Positions 28,432-37,978 of a stretch of 64,000 nucleotides of DNA are shown one piece after another. Below the pieces are notes generated by a model. The model saw nothing but the letters and a program-made list of their open reading frames with translations, ran no database searches and was not told the origin of the DNA. The position numbers and the translations under genes are program-made. Each line of letters starts with the position of its first letter. Positions within the stretch are counted from its first letter, which is position 1. This stretch comes from Desulfosediminicola ganghwensis. Its GTDB lineage: Bacteria; Desulfobacterota; Desulfobulbia; Desulfobulbales; Desulfocapsaceae. Location: positions 1,759,001-1,823,000 of the forward strand of contig NZ_CP050699.1 of the NCBI RefSeq assembly GCF_005116675.2. Direction: 5' to 3'.

Positions 28432-29511
28432 ATGATTAACTGGAAGGGCATTGCTGTTGTTGTTGCAACGCTGATTCTGCTTTCCGCCTGCCTGCTTGAC
28501 CCCAGGCCATTTGACGAAGGTGCCTGGCGACAAAGCGTTGCCGGGATGCAGGTTGAGGATCTTTACAGCGAACACCAGCGTGATGGTGTGTTCTTTAACC
28601 CCTGGCTGGGAAGTACCCGGGGATTTGGTGGATTAATCCGTTGGCAGCTCTCAACGAAAGAAGAATATACCGATGAGGCGGAAGAGTACCTGCCAGAGTT
28701 GATACCGGAACTGCTTGACCGCATTGAACAACTTAAAGCTGATAAGGATTTTTTAGTCTGGATAGGACACGGCACGTTTCTCATCCGAATCGACTCCATC
28801 TACTTTCTCACCGATCCCATTCTCTCCGACAGGGCCTTGCTCCCTAAACGTAAAACCCGGCCTGCCATGAATATGGAAGAACTTGCCGGTCTGGATCTTC
28901 CCCTGCAGGTTATTATTTCCCATAATCACTACGACCATCTGGATGTCGGGACCATAAAGGCATTACCTGAACAGTCCCGTATTCACGTTCCCCTTGGCCT
29001 GCGGAGTTATGTGCAGAAATATCACAAGGGCGAAGTGGTTGAATATGACTGGTGGGATGAAAAGAAGTTCAACGGCTGGAGACTTACCAGCCTGCCAGCT
29101 CAGCACTGGTCAAGGCGAATAGGCCAGGGGCGTGATACGACTCTCTGGGCCAGTTTTATGATCGAGGCGGGCGGCAAGGTGATCTATTTGGGGGGTGATA
29201 GCGGCTATTTTATCGGTTTCCAGGAGTTCGGCAGGCTGTATCCAAAGATCGATTACGCCCTGATGCCGACCACCGCCTACCATCCCCGTTGGTTTATGCA
29301 TTATCCCCATATGAATGTCGAAGAGGCGGTGGAAGCGTTTGAGGATCTTGGTGCAGACTATTTCATTCCGACCCAGTGGGGCACCTTCAGACTGGGGGAT
29401 GAGCCACCGGGGCTGGCCATACAGGATCTACAGGACTTGATTGAAGAACGTAAGCTTGATGAAGCGCAATATCTTGTACCGAAGCTGGGGGAGATTGTGG
29501 AGCTGGAGTAA
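28432..29511 (+). CDS. lipoprotein of the metallo-beta-lactamase fold (NAPE-PLD/UlaG-like)
   Basis: The 359-residue protein starts with a lipoprotein signal (VVATLILLSAC, with the lipobox Cys near residue 21). The catalytic domain has IGHGTFLIRI, the metal-binding SHNHYDHLD, GGDSGYF and the C-terminal YPHMNVEEA...TQWGTF. These fit the NAPE-hydrolysing phospholipase D-like branch. It would be a membrane-attached hydrolase in the periplasm, possibly acting on phospholipids, but the substrate is inferred only from family resemblance. The start ATG 28432 is divergent from azlCD. Confidence 0.82.
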   Translation: MINWKGIAVVVATLILLSACLLDPRPFDEGAWRQSVAGMQVEDLYSEHQRDGVFFNPWLGSTRGFGGLIRWQLSTKEEYTDEAEEYLPELIPELLDRIEQLKADKDFLVWIGHGTFLIRIDSIYFLTDPILSDRALLPKRKTRPAMNMEELAGLDLPLQVIISHNHYDHLDVGTIKALPEQSRIHVPLGLRSYVQKYHKGEVVEYDWWDEKKFNGWRLTSLPAQHWSRRIGQGRDTTLWASFMIEAGGKVIYLGGDSGYFIGFQEFGRLYPKIDYALMPTTAYHPRWFMHYPHMNVEEAVEAFEDLGADYFIPTQWGTFRLGDEPPGLAIQDLQDLIEERKLDEAQYLVPKLGEIVELE

Positions 29512-29880
29512 CCGGGATTTTTCAGTTGCCAGAGGGACATTATGAAAAGTGATGTCTCAGGACCTACTCCGGCAGGTTGATGGTTTTTCGGCTCGAGTTT
29601 CCAGCTCAGCATGTATTTCATGGAGTTATCTTCTTAGGTAGTCATGATGCAGGATTATTATCTCGCATTGAGGGATGCAATCTCTCTGATTGAAGAAAGG
29701 GGGCAAACAATTCAATAGTCCGCTAATGGCTCTTCATCAGGGATGGATTTTCTCCCCAAAAGAAAGGTAGTGTTCAGAGCACGCCAAAGGCAATATTCCC
29801 TTGCTATATTGTCTCAGACACACTACAGGTCTGCTTTGCTATCAAGCTGATTCATCCTTTATCTCAAGTGGTACCCATAA
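29512..29880. other. intergenic region, 369 bp
   Basis: No gene is firmly supported. A short frame at 29644-29718 could encode a 24-residue peptide but has no recognisable similarity. It may include the promoter of the VF530-type gene. Confidence 0.35.
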
Positions 29881-30147
29881 ATGACTGACAGACAAACGAA
29901 AGATCTCCTGCACGGAGTCACCCTGGAGCAGATTCTCAATGCCCTGGTGGCTGATTACGGTTGGGAAAAATTAGGAAAGTATATAAAGATCAAGTGCTTT
30001 ACCACCAATCCTACGGTGAAATCAAGCCTCAAACTCCTGAGAAGAACTCCCTGGGCCCGGACCAAAGTTGAAAATCTTTACATATCCATGAAGAAGCGTG
30101 AAATACGTAAGAGTGGTGATGTGTGGAAAAGCGCGAAACACAACTGA
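29881..30147 (+). CDS. VF530-family DNA-binding protein (DUF2132)
   Basis: The 88-residue basic protein matches the VF530/DUF2132 family. It has LHGVTLEQIL near the start, LVADYGWEKLGKYIKIKCF in the middle and LRRTPWARTKVENLYI near the end. The family is small, helical and described as DNA-binding; the cellular role is unknown. The stop codon lies inside the left arm of a 13-base hairpin that separates it from the convergent dbpA. Confidence 0.85.
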   Translation: MTDRQTKDLLHGVTLEQILNALVADYGWEKLGKYIKIKCFTTNPTVKSSLKLLRRTPWARTKVENLYISMKKREIRKSGDVWKSAKHN

Positions 30148-30174
30148 TCTGCCGGTTTTCACAGATCAGTTGTG
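30139..30174. terminator. bidirectional stem-loop between VF530-type gene and dbpA
   Basis: CACAACTGATCTG (30139-30151) pairs perfectly with CAGATCAGTTGTG (30162-30174) around a 10-base loop. It overlaps the stop codon of the VF530-type gene and lies 9 bases beyond dbpA, so it probably serves both convergent genes. Confidence 0.75.
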
Positions 30175-30183
30175 ATCAGATAG

Positions 30184-31623
30184 CTACATCTTTTTTGAGT
30201 TGAGTGCTATCGTTTCCCAGACATTGACTGGATTTACCTGTGTCGATTCTCCAAATACCCAGACGGGGAATGTCCGCCCTTTGATCCTGCCATGTTTGAG
30301 CAGTTTATGCGCTTTATCGATCACGCTGCTGTCAATTGCCACGTAACTCTGGCGGTCGTAGACATCTATTTTCCCCACATATTTTCCTGCTATTCCCTTT
30401 TGGCCGGTGAGTGCACCGAGGATATCGCCGGGCCGCATTTTGTGTTTTTTCCCCGCCTCTATGACAAGGGTGGAATTGGGTGGGGTGAGAGTGAAATTCT
30501 CGACTTCGGCCAATGAATCCACAGCCTCAAATCGGCGCACTTCGTGGCGGTACTCCTCTTCCACTTCACGCGCTTCACTATCTGTGAACAGGGTAACAGC
30601 AATACCTTCCTTGCCTGCACGACCTGTTCGGCCGATGCGATGGGTGTAGACCGCTCTGGTGAGGGGGACATCGTAATTGATCACCATCTCCAGCTCCTTG
30701 ATATCAATACCTCGCGCCGCCACATCGGTGGCCACAAGAACTGAACAACTGTTATTGGCAAACTGGACCAGTACATCAGTTCGCTCAATCTGCTCCAGAT
30801 CTCCGTGTAATGGCTGGGCATCAATGCCAGCATCATGGAGTTCTTCAGCGACATTCTGCGCTTCGATTTTGGTATTACAAAAAACCAGAGTATTGCCAGG
30901 ATTGTGGTGAGCGATTGTCTTTATCAGTACAGAAAGCTTTTCGCTTTTGGGTACCTGGTAAAAGTATTCTGTAATCTTGTTCGCAGGTTCTGCTGAAACG
31001 GTTTGAATGCTGACCGCCTCATTCTGGATTGTGGCGCTCAGGTTCAAAATCTTCTTCGGATAGGTCGCTGAAAAGAGGAGTGTTTGTCTCTCTTCCGGCA
31101 TTTTGGAGATAATCTCATCTATGTCGTCGATAAAACCCATGTCAAGCATACGGTCTGCTTCATCGAGTACCAGCGTATCCAGATCCTTGAGGGAAAGATT
31201 CTTTTTGCCGAGATGTTTCAATATCCGCCCCGGAGTTCCGACAATTATATGGGCCCCGTGCAGCAGTGAACCATACTGGGGACCAAAAGGGACACCTCCA
31301 CATAAAGTGAGAATTTTCACATTATGGGTTGCACGTGCCAGCCGACGCAACTCTTTGGCAACCTGATCTGCAAGTTCCCGGGTTGGGCATAACACCAGAG
31401 ACTGAACTCTGAATTTTGTAACGTCCAGTTTACTTATCAAGCCGATACCGAACGCAGCGGTTTTGCCACTGCCGGTCTTTGCCTGGGCAATTACATCGAG
31501 GTTATCGAGGATATGCGGGAGGCTTTCTGCCTGGACAGGTGTCATGGAATTAAAGCCAAGTTCCTGAAGGTTGTGGAGCATTGCAGCTGAAAGCGGCAAA
31601 TGCGAAAAATCTGAGTCACTCAT
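30184..31623 (-). CDS. dbpA: ATP-dependent RNA helicase DbpA
   Basis: DbpA is a DEAD-box helicase that acts on helix 92 of 23S rRNA during 50S assembly. The 479-residue protein has the Q motif (MTPVQAESLP), AKTGSGKT, VLDEADRML, LLFSATYP and HRIGRTGRAG. The C terminus carries the DbpA RNA-binding domain (VIEAGKKHKMRPGDILGAL, then DVYDRQSYVAID), which sets it apart from the RhlB-like helicase at 6.9 kb. It starts at ATG 31623 and is convergent with the VF530-type gene. Confidence 0.94.
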   Translation of the reverse strand: MSDSDFSHLPLSAAMLHNLQELGFNSMTPVQAESLPHILDNLDVIAQAKTGSGKTAAFGIGLISKLDVTKFRVQSLVLCPTRELADQVAKELRRLARATHNVKILTLCGGVPFGPQYGSLLHGAHIIVGTPGRILKHLGKKNLSLKDLDTLVLDEADRMLDMGFIDDIDEIISKMPEERQTLLFSATYPKKILNLSATIQNEAVSIQTVSAEPANKITEYFYQVPKSEKLSVLIKTIAHHNPGNTLVFCNTKIEAQNVAEELHDAGIDAQPLHGDLEQIERTDVLVQFANNSCSVLVATDVAARGIDIKELEMVINYDVPLTRAVYTHRIGRTGRAGKEGIAVTLFTDSEAREVEEEYRHEVRRFEAVDSLAEVENFTLTPPNSTLVIEAGKKHKMRPGDILGALTGQKGIAGKYVGKIDVYDRQSYVAIDSSVIDKAHKLLKHGRIKGRTFPVWVFGESTQVNPVNVWETIALNSKKM

Positions 31624-32311
31624 AGCAGTATTTTTTCCTAATACCTTAAAACGTTATGGTTGCGTTTCTGGCGAACTCTTACGAAACCCGTCGGAGAAAG
31701 CCACTGTGGCAAATCGTGCTGTATTGAGAACTAATGGTCTCGGACACGTAAACGAAAGGTAGTGCTGGTGTCATTTTGTATCTGCATCTCACCTACTCTA
31801 AATGATCAGAACCAGTATATAGTCCTGATGTTCCGGCACACTTTGAAGAGGCGCAACAGGTACGAGTGGTGAAGGCAGGCAGGATAGATATAGTATTCGG
31901 CCAATTACAGGGGCAAGCGTCGTAGCGCATGCGGCAGGATACCACTTAAACAGTCCCCTTAGTATAGTGATGTCTGAGAGATTTGTCCTGATCAAATTAG
32001 CATCAGGCCGTTATAAAACGTATGAATGGCATTTGGGAGCAGACGGGAATGTGTATAGAGGCCTGAAGTTCTGGTTTATAAAGTAGACCGGGAATGTGAA
32101 GCTGAAGGAGGGCATTGCATCAGTAAATCCTGCTTTTAGCAAAAAAAAGGTAATAAGAATTGGTTCTATGTAACTGTTTTCTTTAGTTAAACAAAAAAGC
32201 TGCAATTGTGGGTGAGAAGAATGTTTGATTTTTGTCAGGCTATATAGTTGATTACATTTAATCATTATCTCATAAGGATGCGGAAAATTGAAGCGAAGGG
32301 GTGCTCAGGGT
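31624..32311. other. intergenic region, 688 bp
   Basis: This is the longest gene-poor stretch in the window, between the divergent dbpA and the binding-lipoprotein gene. Two short minus-strand frames (31798-31995 and 32011-32265) have no ribosome site or similarity and I do not call them. I see no RNA gene or clear repeat. Confidence 0.4.
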
Positions 32312-33481
32312 ATGCGGCAAGCCAGTACACCGGAACCGGTTTGCTTGATTGTATCAGCTGGGTTGTGGTCCATTGCCGGACGATGGACCATTCTCGTTTT
32401 GGTGTTGTGTATTCTGGCGGGCGGTTGTCGGGATGAGACACCAATAAAGGTGGGTTTTATCGCAGGGACCTCCGGGAAAGTTGCGGATCTTGGCATTTCA
32501 GGTCGTGACGCAGTTCAGATGCTGGTTGAAGAGTACAACCGTAACGGTGGTATAAACGGCCAGCGGCTGGATCTTGTCATCAAAGATGATCAGCAGGAAC
32601 CTGAAATTGCAAGGAAATCGGTGCAGGAGTTGATCGATGAAGGAGTTGTGGCAATAATCGGGCCCATGACCAGCGATATGGCCATGGCGATTACCCCGGT
32701 ACTGGATAAGCATCAAATCCCCGCAGTCAGCCCGACTGCTACCACCCAACACCTTTCAGGCCAGATCGACTACTTTTACAGAGTGAGCTCAACCACCCGG
32801 GAGTATGCAACCAAGAGTGCCGCCTATCACATACGTGCGACAGAGATACGGAAAATTGCCGTTGTTTTCGACAAGGATAATAGCTCGTTCACTGAAAACT
32901 GGTTGAATATTTTCAAACAGTACTTTGTTTCAAACGGTGGTGAAATAGTAGCTGAAATAGGTTTTGAAAAGCAACAGAAGAGATCGTTTATAGAAATTGC
33001 GCTTGAACTGCTGAGCCATAAAGCAGATGGAATTCTCATTATAGCCAATTCCATGGATTCTGCCTTGTTTTGCCAGCAGATCAGAAAAGTAGATACTGAT
33101 ATTCCGATATCGCTCTCTGATTGGGGAGCGACTGAACGACTACTCGAGCTGGGTGGTCGTGCCATCGAGGGGACACTGGTTGTTCAGACGTTCGATAGAA
33201 TGTATTCGGGAGAGAAGTATCAGGCTTTCAGAAAAGAGTATTTCAACACCTTCAAAAGGGAGCCCGGCTTCCCCGGAGTATATGCGTATGACGCAGCCCA
33301 GGTGGTGTTTACTGCTCTCGAAAAACAGAAGAAGAACCATAGACTGAAAGAGACTCTTGATTCTATTGGGCAGTTTCCCGGGTTGCAAGGCGATATTCGT
33401 TTTGATGAGTTTGGAGACGTACAAAGATCAAAAGCTAACATCAGTGTAGTTCGGAACCGAAAATTTATCGTCTTGGATTGA
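32312..33481 (+). CDS. periplasmic binding lipoprotein (branched-chain amino acid/LivK type)
   Basis: This substrate-binding protein of about 389 residues belongs to the LivK/AmiC class. A hydrophobic signal ends in a lipobox ILAGGC near residue 38, after an unusually long polar N terminus. Mature hallmarks are [50 protein letters not shown] and [11 protein letters not shown] chose ATG 32312; a TTG at 32288 is in frame. No ABC permease or ATPase follows. The hybrid sensor kinase begins four bases after the stop, so this protein probably presents a ligand to that kinase rather than to a transporter. Confidence 0.82.
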   Translation: MRQASTPEPVCLIVSAGLWSIAGRWTILVLVLCILAGGCRDETPIKVGFIAGTSGKVADLGISGRDAVQMLVEEYNRNGGINGQRLDLVIKDDQQEPEIARKSVQELIDEGVVAIIGPMTSDMAMAITPVLDKHQIPAVSPTATTQHLSGQIDYFYRVSSTTREYATKSAAYHIRATEIRKIAVVFDKDNSSFTENWLNIFKQYFVSNGGEIVAEIGFEKQQKRSFIEIALELLSHKADGILIIANSMDSALFCQQIRKVDTDIPISLSDWGATERLLELGGRAIEGTLVVQTFDRMYSGEKYQAFRKEYFNTFKREPGFPGVYAYDAAQVVFTALEKQKKNHRLKETLDSIGQFPGLQGDIRFDEFGDVQRSKANISVVRNRKFIVLD

Positions 33482-33485
33482 TTGC

Positions 33486-35633
33486 TTGAAAACTGTCACA
33501 CCTCTCCACAAACATCTTTCGTTGAAGTTTGCAGTAGTTGCAATTCTACCTATTCTCATTACCAGCTGGCTTGTCCTGAACTTCCTCGTTCCAGAGATGA
33601 AGAGACAGATTGCTGGTCAGCATGAAAGCATGGCCCGTTCGGTAGCCAGTCAAATATCTGCCCATCTGCAGGGAGGTGAAAGGCAACTTCTTGCTCTCGC
33701 CGATTTCTTTGAAGAAAAAGATGAGTGGCACTCTCCGGATGTAACGCTTTTACTCGATTCCCAGTGCGGAAGCGGTGATCTTTTCGAAACCACGTATATT
33801 ACATCAAACCCGGAGCAGACTATCTGCTACGTAGGGTTGGCTGACAAATCACCGGATATACGCCGATTAAAGAGAGATGATCTGCTGGGGATTGACCTTT
33901 CAGGGAGACAATTTGTTTTTAAAGAGGATGCGGCGAATAATCTGTTCTGGTCGGAAACATTCCTGTCGACGGTGAGTAACAGCCTGGCGGTGGCCCTGAA
34001 AGTCCCTTTCTCAGGACATTCCATCACAGGTGAAATCAGCTTGCTCAGATTTTCAGAATTGATCAGTAATCTGTCGGGGACCGGGGATACCGTAACCATT
34101 GTGCTTGATGGGAACGGTCGAATTGTTGCAGATTCAAACAAGGAGTCCTGGGGGCAACAGTTTGATCTCAGCAAGTTGCCTCAAGCCGGATCAGCTGGCA
34201 GTTCAAAATCTTCCATGTCATTTGAACTGCATGGTACACAGATGCTCGGAACCATGGTCAAGGTTCACCATTTAGAATGGAACGTTTTAGTATATCAGCC
34301 TCTGGCGAGTGCCCACAGTCCATTGATAACAGCGTATTTCGCGGTGGCCCTGGCTCTGGGATTTGCCCTGGCATTGGCGCTGGCCGTGGCCTATTTTCAG
34401 GCCATGGCGTTATCAAATACCTTTACGCAGTACGCTGAAGAAAAACAGAAAATTTTAGATGATCTGTTGCAGGCAAAGCAGGAGGCAGAGGCAGCCAGTG
34501 TTGCCAAATCTGAGTTTCTCGCAAATATGAGTCACGATCTGCGGACTCCGCTCAACGGTATTATGGGTATGCTTCAACTGATTGACCAGACCAATTTAAC
34601 CCGTGAGCAGCATGAGTATATTCAGATTGCTTTAAAATCATCCAATCGTTTGACGGGGTTGCTGTCCGATATCCTGGATTTATCGCGGGTGGAAGCGGGT
34701 AAAATGCCTCTGAACCAGAAACCATTCGATCTGGCGCAGAGTGTCGGGCAGGTATGTGATCTTTTTCAGATCACCTTCAAGCAGATGGAGGTCGAACTTG
34801 CCAATTCGTTCCATCCGTCGATACCCCAGATGGTTCTTGGTGATGGTTCACGCCTCCAGCAAGTTCTCAATAATCTGTTGAGTAATGCCGCAAAATTCAC
34901 GACAAGAGGCAGTGTGAAGCTGGAGGTCTATCCGTTGCCGTCTCATCAGCCAGGGCAGAGCCGGGTGCTGTTTACGGTTATTGATACCGGCATTGGTGTT
35001 GCCTCGGAAGAGATAGACCTCCTCTTCGAACCATTTCATCAGGGCGATGTTGACCGTATACGAAAATTTGGGGCAGGGCTGGGACTTGCCATCTGTAAAC
35101 GGCTGGTAAAGTTGATGGGGGGAGACATCTTTTTCGAAAGTGAGCCAGGGGTAGGAACCACTGTCAGCTTCTGTGTAACATTTGGGGAATGTTTGTACCG
35201 GCAAAAGCCGTTGGCTGAACCGGAGGTCGATGTTCAGCACAGCCCTGTCTGTCTGGATATTCTTGTAGCGGAAGATGACCCCATCAACGCTACAACCGTG
35301 AAGTGGCTGCTGGAGAGGGACGGTTGCAAGGTTACCAGTGTGGAAAACGGCGTTGAGGCACTACAGGCTTTGGCTCACAACAGATTTGATGGTGTACTGC
35401 TGGACATCCAGAAGCCGGTTATGGATGGACTCGAAACCGTTCAGGCTATCCGCCAGGGTAAAGCAGGACATGAGAATAGAGGTATACCGGTAATTGCTCT
35501 CACCGCGTATGCCATGAAGGGAAATCAGGAGACTTTTCTCGATAAAGGGATGGACAGATACCTATCCAAGCCTGTTGATATTAAAAAATTACAGTCTGTC
35601 CTGCAGTGGGTGGCACATCGCAACCGGAACTGA
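33486..35633 (+). CDS. hybrid sensor histidine kinase/response regulator
   Basis: The 715-residue membrane kinase starts at a TTG. Two membrane segments, about residues 14-34 and 280-306, bracket a periplasmic sensor region of about 240 residues that looks like a double-Cache domain. A short coiled coil leads to HisKA with the phospho-His in [12 protein letters not shown] near residue 350, an ATPase domain with DTGIGV and [12 protein letters not shown], and a receiver with the acidic pair in VAEDDPIN and the acceptor Asp in [11 protein letters not shown] near 640. No HPt or output domain is present, so a separate partner must receive the phosphate. It is paired with the upstream binding lipoprotein. 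Confidence 0.9.
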   Translation: MKTVTPLHKHLSLKFAVVAILPILITSWLVLNFLVPEMKRQIAGQHESMARSVASQISAHLQGGERQLLALADFFEEKDEWHSPDVTLLLDSQCGSGDLFETTYITSNPEQTICYVGLADKSPDIRRLKRDDLLGIDLSGRQFVFKEDAANNLFWSETFLSTVSNSLAVALKVPFSGHSITGEISLLRFSELISNLSGTGDTVTIVLDGNGRIVADSNKESWGQQFDLSKLPQAGSAGSSKSSMSFELHGTQMLGTMVKVHHLEWNVLVYQPLASAHSPLITAYFAVALALGFALALALAVAYFQAMALSNTFTQYAEEKQKILDDLLQAKQEAEAASVAKSEFLANMSHDLRTPLNGIMGMLQLIDQTNLTREQHEYIQIALKSSNRLTGLLSDILDLSRVEAGKMPLNQKPFDLAQSVGQVCDLFQITFKQMEVELANSFHPSIPQMVLGDGSRLQQVLNNLLSNAAKFTTRGSVKLEVYPLPSHQPGQSRVLFTVIDTGIGVASEEIDLLFEPFHQGDVDRIRKFGAGLGLAICKRLVKLMGGDIFFESEPGVGTTVSFCVTFGECLYRQKPLAEPEVDVQHSPVCLDILVAEDDPINATTVKWLLERDGCKVTSVENGVEALQALAHNRFDGVLLDIQKPVMDGLETVQAIRQGKAGHENRGIPVIALTAYAMKGNQETFLDKGMDRYLSKPVDIKKLQSVLQWVAHRNRN

Positions 35634-35639
35634 TCTACA

Positions 35640-36581
35640 CTATTTGAGGCACTTCAGGCCGTTAAGATTGGTCAGCTTTTCTCGAAAATAGTCCTGGAAA
35701 CACCGCTCGGTCAAGCTCAATTCCTTATTCTTCAGTCCGACGCAGGCTATGGTGTTGGTGAGTTTTTTTTTGGTGGGCCTTATCTGGACTATCGAACCCG
35801 TCTCCAACTGTTCGCTGACCAAATGACTGACGATGATACCCGCGCCCATACCTTCTTCTATGGCAGAAATGATGGTTCGGGCGCTGTCGGCGACAAGTAT
35901 CAGTTTCAGTGCAGCTGGTTCACTTCCGTAGTGCAGATTGAACCAGCTGCGAAACAAGGCCAGGTCGGTTCTGTAACTGATAAAGCTCAGTTGGGTCAAT
36001 TTTTCATATTTGCCATCGGCTACATTCTCTTCATAATATTCCTTTGAGCAGGCCAGGATGAACTCTTCATCGAGCAGAGGTTCTATTCTGTAGGTCTTCA
36101 TTCTATCTGCGGTATCGAGAAAGATGGGCAGGATGTCTATATAGGCAAAACCCAGGTCACCGGTCGAGACCATCTTAAACAATGTTTGCGGGTCTGCCAG
36201 TTCCAGCTGAAAAGAAACCTCTTCATATTCCCTGCTAAAGGCAGCCAGGATTGTTGGGAAATAGGTCGTACCAAATTCCGATGGGGCACCGATTCGCAGC
36301 AAGCCGGAGGGGGTATCTTTTGATTTATCGAAATGCTTCACACCATTTTCAAGGGAAACCATGAAGCTCTTCACTATCTCATACAATTCACAGCCAGCAG
36401 TGGTCGGCACCAGTCGACGGTTTACCCGGGTAAAGAGTCTGGTCTGCAGTTCATCCTCGAGCTTTTTCAGGTGCTGGCTCACTCCCGACTGGGTGATGTT
36501 CAGGATTTTTGCCGCAGCTGTACTGCTCTGTTCGTTAAAGATGTGATAGAAAACTTTGAGTCTATTCAAGTCTGGCAGCAT
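35640..36581 (-). CDS. LysR-family transcriptional regulator
   Basis: The 313-residue protein has an N-terminal winged helix-turn-helix (AAAKILNITQSGVSQHLKKLE) and a C-terminal effector-binding domain from about residue 90. It ends only 6 bases from the convergent hybrid kinase gene. Its promoter faces mtnN-luxS, separated by 130 bases, so it may control itself or that operon. No ligand can be inferred. Confidence 0.88.
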   Translation of the reverse strand: MLPDLNRLKVFYHIFNEQSSTAAAKILNITQSGVSQHLKKLEDELQTRLFTRVNRRLVPTTAGCELYEIVKSFMVSLENGVKHFDKSKDTPSGLLRIGAPSEFGTTYFPTILAAFSREYEEVSFQLELADPQTLFKMVSTGDLGFAYIDILPIFLDTADRMKTYRIEPLLDEEFILACSKEYYEENVADGKYEKLTQLSFISYRTDLALFRSWFNLHYGSEPAALKLILVADSARTIISAIEEGMGAGIIVSHLVSEQLETGSIVQIRPTKKKLTNTIACVGLKNKELSLTERCFQDYFREKLTNLNGLKCLK

Positions 36582-36711
36582 ATGTGGTTTTCGGTAAGTT
36601 TGAGTGATCGAAACGGTAACAAAGATTAATTTTACTTACCACTCGTGGTTGGATTATGCTAGCACCGTTCTTTTTATCGTTGAGTAAAGTTATTAAAAAA
36701 CAAGGTTGCAG

Positions 36712-37410
36712 ATGAAAATAGGAATCGTGGCGGCAATGGAAGAGGAAGTAGCCTTATTGTCTGAAAAACTCAAAAAATCCTCTGAAATCAATATAGGGCG
36801 ATTCAATTTCTGGAAGGGAGAGCTACAAGGAGTTGAAGTTGGAGTGACCCTTTGTGGAATCGGCAAGGTGAACGCGGCGGTGGGCACCACAATGCTGCTT
36901 GAAAAATTTATGCCTGATTATTTAATTAACATTGGAGTAGCCGGCGGATTCGCCAGCGAGCTTGAAATTGGTGATATTGTCATCTCCACAGAAGTTCGTC
37001 ACTACGATGCGGATGCCACAGCCTTTGCATATGAAATGGGGCAGATTCCGAGAATGCCTTCGGCGTACAAGGCTGACAACAGGTTGATCGATCTGGCCAG
37101 CCAGGCCTGCAATACACTAGCTGATGTGGCTGTACATCACGGTTCGATTCTCTCTGGAGATAGCTTTATACATACTTCTGAGCAGATTGCGGAGATATCG
37201 ACAAAGTTTCCTGGTGCAATGGCTGTGGAGATGGAAGGTGCAGCGGTGGCGCAAACGGGATTTCTGTTTGGTATCCCCTTTGTTCTTATCCGTTCTATTT
37301 CAGATAAGGTTCACGCCGACAACAACCCCTGCGCCTATTCGCAATCCATGCAGAGTGTTGCCGGCAACTCCGTTAACACCGTGCTCCATATGATCGAAAA
37401 TATTCACTGA
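36712..37410 (+). CDS. mtnN: 5'-methylthioadenosine/S-adenosylhomocysteine nucleosidase
   Basis: MtnN (Pfs) removes adenine from methylthioadenosine and S-adenosylhomocysteine. The 232-residue protein has the typical start [12 protein letters not shown], the ribose-binding [16 protein letters not shown], and [10 protein letters not shown] followed by RSISDKVH with the catalytic Asp. The start ATG 36712 is two codons inside an open frame that begins at a TTG. luxS follows after 8 bases; together they complete the activated methyl cycle and produce the autoinducer-2 precursor. Confidence 0.95.
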   Translation: MKIGIVAAMEEEVALLSEKLKKSSEINIGRFNFWKGELQGVEVGVTLCGIGKVNAAVGTTMLLEKFMPDYLINIGVAGGFASELEIGDIVISTEVRHYDADATAFAYEMGQIPRMPSAYKADNRLIDLASQACNTLADVAVHHGSILSGDSFIHTSEQIAEISTKFPGAMAVEMEGAAVAQTGFLFGIPFVLIRSISDKVHADNNPCAYSQSMQSVAGNSVNTVLHMIENIH

Positions 37411-37418
37411 TACGAGCA

Positions 37419-37898
37419 ATGAAAAAGATAGAAAGTTTTAAGATAGATCACACCCGGCTGAAAAGAGGAATTTACGTCTCCCGAAGGGACCATGTGGGAA
37501 GTGAGGTGATTGCTACCTTTGACCTGCGCCTGAAAGAGCCGAATAACGAACCGGCACTTGAAGCGGCTGCCGCACACACCATAGAACATATCGGTGCCAC
37601 GTTTTTACGAAACCATCCGGAATTTGCGGCCAGGATAATCTATTTCGGACCTATGGGATGTCTGACAGGGTTTTACCTGTTGCTCAGAGGGAACTACGCG
37701 TCACCGGATATCGTGCCGCTTATGACAGAACTCTTCAAAGCGATTGCAGAATTCGATGATGCCATTCCCGGGGCTACCCCGATAGAGTGTGGAAATTATC
37801 GACTGATGGATCTGGAGGGAGCCAGACGGGAAGGAAAGAAGTATCTCGAAGAGGTGCTTGAGCGGATCGGTGAGGAGAATCTGGTGTACCCGGCCTGA
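37419..37898 (+). CDS. luxS: S-ribosylhomocysteine lyase
   Basis: LuxS cleaves S-ribosylhomocysteine to homocysteine and the autoinducer-2 precursor DPD. The 159-residue protein has the metal-binding HTIEH (HxxEH), the N-terminal [16 protein letters not shown] and the second cysteine region [12 protein letters not shown], plus [13 protein letters not shown]. It is the second gene of an mtnN-luxS operon. Because the pair also recycles S-adenosylhomocysteine, a signalling role cannot be assumed. Confidence 0.95.
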   Translation: MKKIESFKIDHTRLKRGIYVSRRDHVGSEVIATFDLRLKEPNNEPALEAAAAHTIEHIGATFLRNHPEFAARIIYFGPMGCLTGFYLLLRGNYASPDIVPLMTELFKAIAEFDDAIPGATPIECGNYRLMDLEGARREGKKYLEEVLERIGEENLVYPA

Positions 37899-37940
37899 CC
37901 TGCATGAGCAGATTTGAGATGCAGGGGAGCTGATCTCTGG

Positions 37941-37978
37941 CCCGGATTTCTTATGAGAAATCCGGGATAGTTTTAGAA
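37941..37978. terminator. bidirectional terminator between luxS and tctA
   Basis: CCCGGATTTCT (37941-37951) pairs with AGAAATCCGGG (37956-37966) around a TATG loop, then ATAGTTTTAG. It sits between two convergent transcription units. Confidence 0.85.

Noticed and set aside
31798-32265. Two short minus-strand frames in the dbpA upstream region
   Set aside because: They lack ribosome sites and similarity, and are composition-driven in an A/T-rich spacer.
36582-36711. S-adenosylhomocysteine riboswitch before mtnN-luxS
   Set aside because: The 130-base spacer shows no conserved riboswitch core or strong stem.
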